In this document: piece after piece, positions 52,635 through 64,000 of the stretch | Layout: every line of letters starts with the position of its first letter | Numbering within the stretch: the first letter of the stretch is position 1 | NCBI GenBank assembly: GCA_951802425.1 | Contig: OX637802.1 | Location: 2,418,001 to 2,482,000, forward strand | From: Clavaria fumosa | Taxonomy: Eukaryota; Basidiomycota; Agaricomycetes; Agaricales; Clavariaceae | Reading direction: 5' to 3' | Length of the DNA: 64,000 nucleotides | Notes under the pieces: model-generated | What the model was told of the DNA's origin: nothing | Databases searched by the model: none | What the model saw: only the letters and a program-made list of their open reading frames with translations | Translations under genes and position numbers: made by a program

Positions 52635-54473
52635 ATGGCGAGCCTAAGCTCTGGAACCCTCGTTGGGTCGCGTACGCAACATGTCGCTGAGGAAGACGAG
52701 TCTATGGGTCTTTCAGAACTGAAGGTGGAGGTGAGTCAGTGAGCGCCTAGATCGGGGAACCGCTTAGGCTACAACGGAAACAGGTCGAAGATGAGACGTT
52801 CCGAGTTCCCCGTCTGATTTTCAGCGATTCGAAGATCTTCCGCTCGATGCTAGAAAATATAAGGCCAGAAGCGGGACTGCCAGAACCTCCTCTCTGTCTC
52901 GAAGGAATCAGCAAAGTTGACTTTCTGAACTTCTTGAGATACGCGGACGCACGGTTAGTCTTTTAAATCTAACAAACTCACCATACCTACCTACATCGCA
53001 CACCGGCAGGCGATACCCATTCAAGGATGTTTTCAACTCCGCGTTATATCGTTCTGCTCTCAAGCTGTCCACTCTGTGGAAGTTGGCGCAGATCAGGGCG
53101 GCTGTAATCCGTGACTACCCTTCAGTGGGCGTCGTCGAGAGGATTGTTCTTGCGCGGGAGTTTTGCGTTGAGGAATGGCTAGTGCCTGCACTCCATACGT
53201 ATACGCGTTTGGGACGACCAATTACTATGGAGGATATCCGGCAATTGGAAACGGACTATATCCTCAAGATCGTGCGCCTCAGGGAGACGATGCCACAGCG
53301 CTATGAATGTAACGCTGCAGAATTAAAAACTTGCTGGCACTTCAAGGCGAAGACTTCGTCGGAGACCGCCGAGATCAAGAACAGACGCGCCCACGATTTC
53401 TCAGTACATCTACTGTTATCGTCTGCAGGAGAGATCGATCAGTTGGCATACGAGGATCCACAGGAACTCGAACCTGCGATTGACTTGTTTTATCTGATCG
53501 ACTTGTATTTTATAGTGAGTTGATATTTGGTTTACGACAGCTCATGTAATGATGTTGCATGCAAGGTTGAAGATCGCCTCTTCAAGTCGTACCGTCAATA
53601 CTTTGAGACCTCGCCTGTATTTCACGACATGTTTACCATTCCCATCCCAAGCAACGAACAACCCCAAGGTTCCAGCAAGTCGAATCCTCTTCAACTTAAA
53701 GGAATAACCAAAGATGAGTTTGCGCCTTTCCTAAAGCTTCTCAATCATGATGCCAGGTTGGTTGATCACGGTTATTTGTTGTGAAATTGCTGAGACGAAT
53801 GTTCCAATTCCAACGATGTAGGACTCGAGGGGAGGTGTCCTTCCCAGTTCCTGCATGGGTTTCTATTCTCAAGTTGTCAACCATGTGGAACTTCACCACG
53901 ATACGCAAACTCGCCATCCGCGGAATAGAAATGAATTCGATAACGCCTGCAAAGAAGATCAACATTGCACAGCTTTATCATGTTAGAAAATGGATGCTTC
54001 CTGCGTTAGTCGCATACGCGCAACAAGAAGAACCAATAACTGCTGAAGATGTCGATCTTTTGGGTTGGAATTATATCCTCAAAGTCGTACAGGCTCGAGA
54101 AAACAGCGAGAGGAAACGGCGTTTTCCTTATGAAGATCGGACTTGTCGATGCATTTGGCGGCAACATGAGGCCAAACTTCGCCCTGAAGCTGAAGCCAGG
54201 CTTGAGCACGACTTCACAGCCGCAATTAAAAGACTATTCCGGGACGAAGTCAAAAGGGTGGCCGAGCAACAGAAAGATTTATCGGACCCAGGGTCGCGAG
54301 ATAGGCACAGCCGTCAGTTCTCGACTGGTATGTTATTGTGTCAAGGATTCTCTGCACTAACGAACGTCATTCACCCAGGAGTGCTCCGGGACGTGTCAAA
54401 AAGGGTTCGGGAACAGCTGACGTCCAAACCGGGGTCGCGGCGCGGGCACCGGTTATCTATGTCAATGGGTTGA
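52635..54473 (+). CDS. Double-BTB protein, copy D (diverged, intact)
   Basis: Fourth member of the two-BTB family, on the plus strand and clearly diverged from A-C. Start MASLSSGTLVGSR, then MGLSELKVE; after an intron (about 52731-52783) VEDETFRVPRLIFSDSKIFR and KVDFLNFLRYADAR. The next exon gives RYPFKDVFNSALYRSALKLS, LAREFCVEEWLVPAL and ends LFYLIDLYFI. The second unit follows: VEDRLFKSYRQYFETSPVFH, KGITKDEFAPFLKLLNHDAR, then VSILKLSTMWNFTTIRKLAI and VDLLGWNYILKVVQARE, with a longer charged tail ending HRLSMSMG (last intron about 54329-54379). Insertions relative to A-C lie in both helical regions. No lesion is seen. It is followed 424 bases later by the RING/TRAF gene in the same direction. 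Confidence 0.82.
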
Positions 54474-54896
54474 GGTTACTAAGCGCTTCGCCGCGATACC
54501 AAATCAGCTTGGAGGAGGCACTAGTGAGCAAGGGAAGATGTATGGACGCGAAGATTCTTTTTCGGTAAAGATTTGCGGACTCTCTAATCGGCTGCAGCGG
54601 CGAACCTTTTTTGGCGGAGTCAATTCAAACAAGCTGTACTCTCTGGTCGTTGCCTCGGCGTAACTGAGCACCCACTTTGTGAATCCCACGATTGAACTTG
54701 TTGCCTGGTATAAATGAGCAGAGCGTGCAGCGCAGACAGTGTCCTTGTTGAGTTATTGTGAGCCAGCGGAGTGAACTAGCGTCACGGTTTGCATTCGAGG
54801 CTCGAGGGTGCAATGTCGTGTCGTGGTACGAGGCCCTACCCTGTCTCCGCTAGGCTGCTGCTGCCATGATCACTTACGTCAGCAACACGTCTTCGA
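54474..54896. other. Intergenic region between BTB copy D and RING/TRAF gene
   Basis: About 420 bases with no supported gene; it must hold the RING/TRAF promoter. The ACAACG microsatellite at 54984-55014 lies just inside the first intron of that gene. Confidence 0.4.
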
Positions 54897-57014
54897 ATGG
54901 CACACCCCAACTTGAGCTACGTCGGATGCCCGAATTCTAACTTGGTGAGGGCGGAAAATTTTGCAATATCCAATAAATTTCACTGACAACGACAACGACA
55001 ACGACAACAACAACGATGAACTTGCCAGATATGTTGCATTTGTCGGTGCGTAACCCGCTCTCCGCTCTGTTCATTCATCTGAGCCTTTCCGCGAAAACTA
55101 GTGCGCCCTTTACCGACCCGCAGACAAGCGTGACATGTTCGCACACATTCTGCGAGGCGTGCATCACTAGGGCTATCTCGCATTCACCTCTATGTCCTGT
55201 CGACCGCTCGCCGCTGTCACTCGATGATCTCGTCTCTGCGGATCCTATCATCCGGAATGTGCGCGCCTGTTCGAGTCTTGTTCCTCCATGACGTTCTAAG
55301 AATTCCGCTCTACTCTTTGCATTGCTTGGCATTGGTATGGTTTTGCTCTTTCAACAGCTCGTTGAAGAACTAGAGGTTGAATGTCCGCATCGTGCCGAGG
55401 GTTGTCAGCACATCTGTCAGCGACAATTACTTGTCCCGCATCTCCAAAACGGTTGTCAATTCACCCGGCGTACATGCTCAGAACCAGGGTGCAGCCAGGA
55501 GATCCCCACCGCCGAGCATGCGCCCGAATGCCCTAACCGGACTGTCGAATGTGGCGGCTGCGGAACGAGTGTGCCTTACCGCGATCTGGAGGTTTGCTCT
55601 GTCGCCTTTCTTCAACACACACTCTCACATACGCTAAACAAAAATTAAGACGCACCAGTCTGACTGCCCGAACCAAGACGGCGCCTGTCCCTCTTGTTCT
55701 GCGCCACTCCAACGCTCCGAACTCCCAGCGCACCGCGCGATCTGTCCCGACACTGTCATCGTATGCATTCACGCGGAGCACGGCTGCTCATGGACAGGCC
55801 CGCGTCGCATTCTCCATGATACACACGTCCCTGCATGTCCGTACGAGCACCTCAAGGGCTTTCTCAATGCCAACACCGCTCGTATCGCCACCCTCATCGA
55901 GCAGAACACTCTTCTACGACACAAGCTGGGTGTTTTGGATACCGCAATGCAGCATATGAAGCGCGAGATGCGCGCTGTCCAGGTCGCGCTGGGGCCTTGG
56001 TACAAACCCGACGGCGATAACAACAGCGGCGCCGCTGCCGACCCCTTTCGCGCCCCTGCTCCTCTTGCTCTTGCTCCCCCTTTGCGGGCACCAGCACCTA
56101 CGTCTACAGCCATCACCGATGCCACACCCATCACCGAACACCTCCCGTCTCTCCCTGTCAGTCGACGTAGACAAATCAACAGCACGGGCGCATTTTCCTA
56201 CGGCGCCCCGGGGCCTGCAGACCCCGCACTCCCTCTCCCGCACTTCTCGCCTTCCACGTCTCTGTCCCCCGCTGATACAGACGTTCTTGCGCCATACTTT
56301 CCCCCAGAGGGCGCTCTGCACCCATCGGCGATGACGCTCCCGCACAACTTCCAACATCCATTCTACCCGCAACAACAGCCCCCGCATGATCCTTACCCGC
56401 ACACCCGACAGCCCTCTTCAACAACAAGTCTGGCTTCCACCACCACATCGACTGCCGCCACCGCCCCGACGACGACGACGGTGACAGGCGTGGCGCCGCT
56501 CGACCTGCATACAACCCTCGAGGGTGCTCTTGTTGGCATGCACGAGTCCGTAGTTGCTCTCTCGCATTCGATGGACGCGCTTGCCCTGCGCAACGACGTC
56601 GCCCTCCGCCGCGAGGCGATCAGGGTCGGCGACGAGCTGGGCACACTACGTGCCGGTATACATGGCCTTCGGATGCAGGTGTGTTTCATTAATCTCTTTC
56701 CTGGTCCCATTGCCTGTCTTCCCTACCTCCCTTTGTCTTGCTACTCGTGGCGACTTCCTCTCCCTCTCCCTAACACTGACGATGGTCCTTTTCACAAGGT
56801 GCATGCCTTGTTGATGGACAGGAATGCGCAAGCAGCTTCTGCTGCTGTTCCTCGTCCGCCTGGCGATATTTCCATCAGCGGTGACGACCTCAGTGGGCCT
56901 GCATTCGATTTCCGACCAAGAGACAGACGGTCGTATGTCCCTGGCAGCACATTCCTCACCCCATATCCCCCTCAACATTCACTGCACGCAACTCCCTCGG
57001 TCACAAAATTGTGA
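54897..57014 (+). CDS. RING and TRAF-type zinc-finger protein (putative E3 ubiquitin ligase)
   Basis: The RING is built from three exons: 54897-54944 (MAHPNLSYVGCPNSNL), a 17-nt exon 55029-55045 (ICCICR) and 55102 onward (APFTDPQTSVTCSHTFCEAC, then PLCPVDRSPLSLDDL). This gives the C3HC4 pattern and removes an in-frame TGA that blocks a start at 55016. After an intron, TRAF-type fingers follow: EVECPHRAEGCQHICQRQLL, RRTCSEPGCSQEIPTAEHA, NRTVECGGCGTSVPYRDLE and, after another intron, DCPNQDGACPSCSAPLQRSE. A coiled coil (LIEQNTLLRHKLGVLDTAMQ) leads to a long Pro/Ser/Thr-rich tail, a second short helical region (LRNDVALRREAIRVGDELGT) and a last exon ending HATPSVTKL. The layout is that of TRAF-like E3 ligases; the substrate is unknown. 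A broken copy lies at 32743-34167. Confidence 0.85.
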
Positions 57015-58715
57015 ACAACGACGGGGAGTGACAAACGCAGTTGGGTCTCGAAATTAGAACGAATTTGTATATCTGGATAATACCAAAGAGAAAATGAACA
57101 ACTGATAAAGCAGAGCTTTCCCAAAATGGGGGGTGCTTCGTAACTAAAGACGCGAGCGACGACATTTTGCACGGCCGGCGAACCTAGTGTTTATAAGATG
57201 GCCCTTCTGACCCCGATATCTCCTTCTAGGTATTTTCATTTACAAACAATTGAAATTACCTTCCCCATTTCTCCAGGCACATCTCATCATTATTGTGTAC
57301 GTTATTCTTCGGTTTAACCTCCTCACAAACTCGCCTAATGCATTGTGCGTTTACCGTAGTTTGACGGACCCAAAATCGGCGCCGCACTTACAGAACTACA
57401 CCATAGAATCATACCATCTCATGGCTGTTGTCGCGATGCTAGTCTCAAGGCAGCGCACCGATCTCTACTAACCTGAATATATAGAAGCCGGTTGTTCTTA
57501 TTGCACACGTCGCTTTCGCAACCCATAGGACGTCGACACTGTAGCCGTAGATTCACCGCCAGCGCTCGCCGCCGTAGAGTTATTCGACGACGGCTGGGGG
57601 CGCACCGAGCGAATAGTTCAGAGGTGGCGGAGGGCCCGGTATGGACGGTGAGAACGGGGCCGTGCGAGCTATTGCGGCAGCAGAAGCAGTCGAATACGAG
57701 TGACGGGAGGCAAAGTCGCACTCTGGTTGGCATTTGGGGCAAGCAAATTGCGAATAGTGTTGAGCTCGCAGTTGTAGGAAAATGTGTAAGAACAACGCCC
57801 AGTAGAAATGCACGGGTCTCGGTTACTGATGCGCATTGTTTCTTTTGGTGTTGTAGTCAATAATGCCCCACAAGTCACATCCATTGTGGAACCTGCGGTT
57901 GTTGACGCATTCCAGCGGAAACCGAGGCTACAAGGGTGGGCACATGAGCGTAGCGCCGTAGATTGTGCTGTTCATCGCCACGCCAAGGTTGGCGCCGCGG
58001 CGTACGGATGCGCAGCGAGATGGTGCATGTCAGCATCGATAGAGCCGGGCGAGAGGTTGGCGGAAAGATGCTCTCACGTCAAGGGATCTCGAAATTTGTC
58101 AATATGTCTGATAAGGCGTGGTGACAAAGGAGGGTAATACAACTTACATTTTTATTATAAAAGACCCAGCAATTGAATCGGGCAAAGAATGACCCATATG
58201 GACACTGATGTCAGAATCAAGGAGCAAAGAGAAGCCGGCGATAGTACACATCCCATGCGCCATACATGAATTAGGAGCAACCCAGCGAATAGAGGCTTTT
58301 AAAACGGTTTTCAAATGGATACGACACCCATATCTTGGGTTGTCTCGCCTGTGTAAAATGGTCCGCAATCAAGTATGACAACTATTTTGGCAGCAATATT
58401 TGGAGCATGAACTCTTCCTGCAACTGTACCAAAAGACATAACGATGGTCTCGAGATGAAGTAGCACCAATGTTCACCTCAATATAGATGATCGGAACCCG
58501 CTGAAGGTATTGCCCAACAGCACGAAAACCATGCAGTGAAGTTATTATAAGGGAGAAAGCGTCTGAAAGCCCGAGTCACGTGGCGATCCGCCATCAATGA
58601 TACCACATGGGCACTCCACAGAAGCGAGGCACCCAGTGCGACTCTTGCTCCCAACCTTTTGATAAGCTCGATCTCTCGTCGCCATCGGCATTTCTCACCA
58701 CCTTGCTTGTCGCTC
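57015..58715. other. Long intergenic region before the NB-ARC/TPR gene
   Basis: 1.7 kb with no gene I can support. The first 400 bases match, inverted, the flank of the RING/TRAF pseudogene (32380-32742). A minus-strand frame at 57580-57813 (containing HYSQFACPKCQPECDFASRH and a proline-rich tail) has a plausible Cys-rich start and might be a small exon or remnant. The rest up to 58715 contains the promoter of the NB-ARC gene. Confidence 0.4.
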
Positions 58716-61700
58716 ATGGCACAAGATACCAGTCGCAGCAACCCACCCTTGCTTAACAAGGAGCAACCAGATGCAATCAGTGAGTAGTTCATGAGAATGC
58801 AGAGCCGCCCAAACCCAGTTGTGACGGTTCTCTTACAGACATTGACGAGGCTGGCGTGCTTCCAGCCTCAATGCGGCAAACCTTTGATCATGCAACGATA
58901 TGTGAGTTTAGGTTCCTTATCAGCAACCGTCTGCTGAATACAGTAATTGTAGATGCTGGTGGACATGTTGCTTCTCACAACATCATTGCCGGATCTCTTC
59001 ACATCCATCATGGTGAGTCTGAGTCAGTGAGTCGTGAGTTTTATAGTGACCTTTGTCAATATAGCACCCCCGAATCCCCTTTCGCCTCTACAAAACCGAT
59101 CACAACCCACATTCAGAGGAATGCCATCACCTAGCCCAATTTTCACAGGGCAGAAGTCCTACCTCGAGAGACTCCAAAACTATTTCAGCCCATGCGAGGG
59201 CCAATTCCTTCCTAGGAAGCTATTTCTCCTCTATGGAATGGGAGGTGTTGGCAAAACACAGATCTGCTCGAAGTTTGTTGAAGAAAATGCAAAGCTGTGA
59301 GTTGAACACATTATGGCTGGATGCCTGTTTGCTTACTTCCTTTGACAGGTTTTGGCGCATCTTCTGGATTGATGCGACCAGCCTTGAGACACTTGAGCAA
59401 TCCATCAAAGACATTGCTCATGATCCTGCTGCCCAAGCATCTAGAGTTGAGAGCAGTGTCCGCTCAATTCTGTCTTGGATATCCTGGATACCACAAGAAT
59501 GGTTGCTTGTATATGATAATGCCAGTGATCCTGACATAGTTGGGCAATACATGCCAACAAACAACCGAGGCAACATCCTCATCACAAGCCGCAATCCTAA
59601 CATGCGGCGGCTTGTGAACCCTCAAGCTGTAGTGGAAGTTGACCAAATGGAGAAGCAGGATGCAGTCACCTTGTTGCTTAAAGCCACATATTGTGATGAA
59701 ACTGCTCAGAGATTTAGGAAAGCAGCATGTCCTATTGTGGCTACCTTGTGCTATTTGCCTCTAGCTGTTGACCAAGCTGGTGCATCCATTGCGAGTGGTC
59801 TGTGTGACTTTGGTGATTACCTTAACCTATATCAGAGACACCGTCAGGAATTGTTGGACTACCCCTTATTCAGGGGTGCATCCAGCTATGGTCAAGCAGT
59901 TTATGGTACCTGGGAACTGTCATTTTCAGAAATAGAAACCAGGGCACAAGCAGGAAGTTTCAGAGAGGATGCCCAGATAGCTTCAAGTGCAATTCTTGTT
60001 CTTCAAATATTTGCATTCCTGCACCATGAGAACATTCCAGAACACATGTTCAAACAAGCAGCTGAAGAGATTGCTTTAGGCAAGGCACAGGAAAGTGGTG
60101 GCAAAGGTAGCCTGGAGGAGTTGCAAGATGATTCAGAGCATTGGGCCAGCATATTGCAGGTTGACAATGAAGGTCATTGGGAGAGCTTCATTTTCAGGAA
60201 AGCAATTGAAATGCTGAAATCATTCTCACTTGTGAAGATGAGTGCATGTGGCAGAGTGTACTCCATGCATCCATTGGTACATTGCTGGTGTAGAGACAGA
60301 TGTTCTGAAGCAGAGAAACTGTCAAAATGCAAGTCTGTGGAGATCTTGCTGTGTGACTCAATCACATATGGGAAAAGTAGTGCTGATTATGCATTTCATC
60401 AATCACTGCTCCCACATGTCAAAGCTATCAGCAAAAATGCAGAAGAAGCTACATATCCCATCCAAGATGCAGATAGAAATATGAAGCTTGCAATAGTATA
60501 TTATGAAAGTGGGCATTGGAAAGAGGCAGAGCAGCTTCAACAATATGTAGTGAAAAAAAGAACAAGCATGTATGGCCCAGAGCATCCATCCACTCTGACA
60601 AGCATGAACAACTTGGGATCCATATATTGGAAACTAGGAAGGAACAATGAAGCAGAGGTTCTTGAGGTCCATGTCATGGAAGCTAGGAAGAGAATTCTTG
60701 GCCCAGAGCATCCAGACACTCTTTCAAGCATGGGTAATTTAGCAGCTACATATCATCATCAGGGCAAGTACAGTGAGGCAGGAAACCTTCAATATCTTGT
60801 CATGGATGTGTACAAGCAAGTTGTTGGCCTGGAGCATCCATCCACTCTCACAAGCATGAGCAACTTAGCATCTACATATCAGGTACAAGGAAAAAGTCAT
60901 GAAGCAGAAGATCTCAATCTCCATGTCTTTGAAGCAAGGAAGAGAGTTCTTGGCCCAGAGCATCCAGACACTCTTTCAAGCATGATCAATTTAGCATCCA
61001 CATATTGGAAACAAGGAAGGAACAATGAAGCAGAGGTTCTTGAGGTCCAAGTCATGGAAGTTAGGAAAAGAGTTCTTGGCCCAAAACATCCAGACACTCT
61101 TTCAAGCATGGGTAATTTAGCAGTCACATATTATGATCAGGGCAAGTACAGTGAGGCAGAGGACCTTCAACATCTTGTCATGGAAGCCTACAAGCAAATC
61201 TCTGGTGCAGAGCATCCAAACACTCTGACGAGCATGAACAACCTAGCATCTACATATTGGAAACAAGGAAAGAAGAATGAAGCAGAGGCTCTTGAGGTCC
61301 AAGTCATGGAAGCTAGGAAAAGAGTTCTTGGCTCAAAACATCCAGACACTCTTTCAAGCATGGGTAATTTAGCAGTCACATATCATGATCAGGGCAAGTA
61401 CAGTGAGGCAGAGGACCTTCAACATCTTGTCATGGAAGCCTACAAGCAACTCCTTGGCCCAGAGCATCCATCCACTCTCACAAGCATGAACAACCTAGCA
61501 TCCACATATCAGGAACAAGGAAAAAGTCATGAAGCAGAAGATCTCAGGCTCCATGTCTTGGAAGCTAGGAAGAGAGTTCTTGGCCCAGAGCATCCAGACA
61601 CTCTGACAAGCATGATCAACTTAGCATTCACATATTGGAAACAAGGAAAGAAGAATGAAGCAGAGGCTCTTGAGGTCCAAGTCATGGAAGTTAGGAAAAG

Positions 61701-63393
61701 AGTTCTTGGCCCAAAACATCCAGACACTCTTTCAAGCATGGGTAATTTAGCAGTCACATATCTTCATCAGGGCAAGTACAGTGAGGCAGAGGACCTTCAA
61801 CATCTTGTCATGGAAGCCTACAAGCAAATCTCTGGTGCAGAGCATCCAAACACTCTGACGAGCATGAACAACCTAGCATCTACATATTGGAAACAAGGAA
61901 AGAAGAATGAAGCAGAGGCTCTTGAGGTCCAAGTCATGGAAGCTAGGAAAAGAGTTCTTGGCTCAAAACATCCAGACACTCTTTCAAGCATGGGTAATTT
62001 AGCAGTCACATATCATGATCAGGGCAAGTACAGTGAGGCAGAGGACCTTCAACATCTTGTCATGGAAGCCTACAAGCAACTCCTTGGCCCAGAGCATCCA
62101 TCCACTCTCACAAGCATGAACAACCTAGCATCCACATATCAGGAACAAGGAAAAAGTCATGAAGCAGAAGATCTCAGGCTCCATGTCTTGGAAGCTAGGA
62201 AGAGAGTTCTTGGCCCAGAGCATCCAGACACTCTGACAAGCATGATCAACTTAGCATTCACATATTGGAAACAAGGAAAGAAGAATGAAGCAGAGGCTCT
62301 TGAGGTCCAAGTCATGGAAGTTAGGAAAAGAGTTCTTGGCTCAAAACATCCAGACACTCTTTCAAGCATGGGTAATTTAGCAGTCACATATCATGATCAG
62401 GGCAAGTACAGTGAGGCAGAGGACCTTCAACATCTTGTCATGGAAGCCTACAAGCAACACCTTGGCCCAGAGCATCCATCCACTCTCACAAGCATGAACA
62501 ACCTAGCATCCACATATCAGGAACAAGGAAAAAGTCATGAAGCAGAAGATCTCAGGCTCCATGTCTTGGAAGCTAGGAAGAGAGTTCTTGGCTCAGAGCA
62601 TCCAGACACTCTTGCAAGTATGGGTAATTTAGCAGCCACATATCATTATCAGGGCAAGTACAGTGAGGCAGAGGACCTGCAATTTCTTGTCATGGAAACC
62701 TGCAAGCAAGTTCTTGGCCTAGAGCATCCATCCACTCTCACAGGAATGAGCAACTTAGCATCAACACTTTGGAAACAAGGAAAGAATAATGAAGCAGAAG
62801 TTCTTGAGATGCATATCATGGAAACCAGGAAAAGAGTTCTTGGCCCAGAGAATCCAGACACTCTGACAAGCATCAGCAATTTAGCATTCACATATTCATC
62901 TCAAGGAAAGCACAGTGATGCAGAAGCACTGAGGGCTCAGATACTGGAAATTAATAAGAGAATCCTTGGATCAGAACATCCAGATGCTCTGACAAGCATG
63001 AATAACTTGGCATTCACATATCTTGCTCAGGGAAAGTACAGTGAGGCAGAGAAGCTACAGGCTGTTGTTATGGAGGCTTACAAGCAAATATTTGGCCTAG
63101 ACCACCCAGTCACACTCAAAAGCATTGCCAATTTGGCATCCACCTATTCAGCCCAGGAAAAGCAGATGGAGATGATGGTGCTGCTTAGGCCATTTTCAGA
63201 TGATACTATCAGTGCCAGCAACAGCACAGGGGGACACACAAGGTATTTTTCAACCTTTTCTGACCCTCACATGGTCTTTATCTCATTCTCTTGTAGTAGT
63301 CATGTAGCCGATGCTGCCTCCACTGATTCTGAGCAAGACACTGATGAGTCAGAGGTGTGGTATGATGCCAGAGAGGAACCTGATCCCTTGTAG
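58716..63393 (+). CDS. NB-ARC/TPR NLR-like protein with 21 near-identical TPR units
   Basis: Five-intron gene for about 1470 residues. Four small 5' exons give MAQDTSRSNPPLLNKEQPDA and a short N-terminal region with AGGHVASHNIIAGSLHIHH, then the NB-ARC ATPase: P-loop GMGGVGKT (about 123-130), Walker B WLLVYDNASD, sensor GNILITSRNP and YLPLAVDQAG. A helical linker leads to 21 tandem 42-residue TPR units (about 525-1440) of kinesin-light-chain type, pattern GPEHPDTLTSMNNLASTY followed by GKNNEAEAL. The DNA repeats with period 126, and a 630-bp block (five units) is duplicated almost exactly at about 61087-61716 and 61717-62346. A 54-base intron at 63242-63295 lies near the end; the tail is acidic. 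Fungal NB-ARC/TPR proteins are NLR-like sensors of non-self or cellular state. No large N-terminal effector domain is present; ligand unknown. Confidence 0.88.
61087..62346 (+). repeat. Tandem duplication of a 630-bp block of TPR units
   Basis: Two adjacent 630-base blocks, each five 126-base TPR units, are almost identical by eye, differing at a handful of positions (for example TTATGATCAG versus TCTTCATCAG in the first unit). This is much closer than neighbouring single units are to each other, so it reflects a recent block duplication or conversion. Confidence 0.85.
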
Positions 63394-64000
63394 TGGCCTC
63401 CCTTCATCCCCAATTGGATCTTGTCTCTCATGGCAGCTCCATTTTTCTATGGCTTTTCAATTAATTGTGTATGTGCACACACTCTACTATGATAACTTCT
63501 TTGTTTTACCCCATGTTTGTTCTATGTGATGATACTCCTTATCATGAAACTGATGCTGCCTTATTAATGAATGTTAGACACAGTGAGGGAAAAAAATCCA
63601 TTGATACAGTATCTATATGAACATGCCAGCTGACAGTGAAACAATGACGACACCAGAGGTTCCACACTTTGGACTGCAATCCATTCCCCACCCAGTTCAT
63701 TCCACCTATATTATCCCGAGCCTTTCTGCCCCGGAACCAGCGCGCCGCTCCATGGCAAGCATGATGTACTTGTACAAATGTGGGTCACCAGCTCACGATC
63801 ACACAGATGCCAAGTTGACTGCTCGTGGCTGCCACCTGACGATCGAGGGCAGCTTATAAGACTTGATCGTAGCCTCGCTGGAAGACTCAAGCTGGCGTTG
63901 CAGTAAATCGAGTGAATGAGGCGTGTCTGAGTGGCTAATCTCGAGGCTCGATGGCAAGCTAGACATGCCGGACAATGCTCAGCCTCGCGTCCTAAGTCGG
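63394..64000. other. Intergenic region downstream of the NB-ARC/TPR gene
   Basis: About 600 bases to the window end. An open frame at 63617-63859 (MNMPADSETMTTPEVPHF) shows no family resemblance. No RNA gene or repeat can be supported. Confidence 0.4.

Noticed and set aside
52367..52690. 107-codon frame overlapping the start of BTB copy D
   Set aside because: Different frame from the BTB start exon, no domain, and no splice route into the gene; the Met at 52635 gives the family-typical MxLSxLxxE segment.
57580..57813. Cys-containing minus-strand frame (FACPKCQPECDF)
   Set aside because: Could be a small exon, but has no convincing start, splice partner or domain; mentioned only within the intergenic description.
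63915..63975. Possible Ser/Leu-type tRNA (GGCGTGTCTGAGTGGCTAA-like)
   Set aside because: Resembles a D-arm A box, but no matching anticodon stem, T-arm or acceptor stem could be drawn in the remaining bases.

Overview
The window is nuclear DNA of a filamentous basidiomycete, most likely an Agaricomycete. The evidence is gene content and structure: nearly every gene is broken by short GT-AG introns of about 45-75 bases. The products (an AA9-type LPMO, an ERT1/AcuK-type zinc-cluster factor, BTB proteins of the mushroom type, a Plavaka-like transposon relic, a Ty1/Copia element) fit that group. I cannot name the species. All exon joins were read by eye from splice signals, reading frame and family knowledge; no searches were run.

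Two kinds of territory alternate. Conserved, densely packed single-copy genes fill 1-19.9 kb: the 3' end of TFIIH subunit Tfb1, the Golgi coiled-coil protein CASP/Coy1, mitochondrial ribosomal protein uS9m, the histone H2B ubiquitin ligase Bre1, an AA9-like LPMO, a fused allantoicase/ureidoglycolate lyase, a HemK-type release-factor methyltransferase, the ERT1-type regulator and a PRA1/Yip3 protein. A second conserved block lies at 40.9-51.7 kb: methylthioribose-1-phosphate isomerase, the peroxisomal import receptor Pex5, a C2H2 factor and a hormone-sensitive-lipase-like hydrolase.

Between and after these blocks lies accessory DNA. From 20.4 to 40.2 kb, PRA1 has thrown off two decayed copies and an unusual double-BTB gene has been duplicated three times (A, B, C, all on the minus strand). 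Copy A looks intact. Copy B is split by a complete, young Copia retrotransposon (229-bp LTRs, about 2 differences) and by a 2.2-kb element with 25-bp terminal inverted repeats. Copy C is split by a 3.6-kb relic of a Plavaka-like DNA transposon. All three insertions lie within about 45 bp of homologous coding sequence. The two inverted-repeat elements share their first 11 bases and both carry large GC-rich triplet arrays.

From 52.6 to 63.4 kb a diverged, intact double-BTB gene (D) is followed by an intact RING/TRAF-type zinc-finger gene and by an NB-ARC protein with 21 near-identical 42-residue TPR units. A broken copy of the RING/TRAF gene sits inverted at 32.7-34.2 kb next to the BTB cluster, so BTB and RING/TRAF genes have been neighbours twice. 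BTB and RING/TRAF proteins are typical ubiquitin-ligase parts and NB-ARC/TPR proteins are typical fungal NLR sensors. A functional link between them here is inference only.
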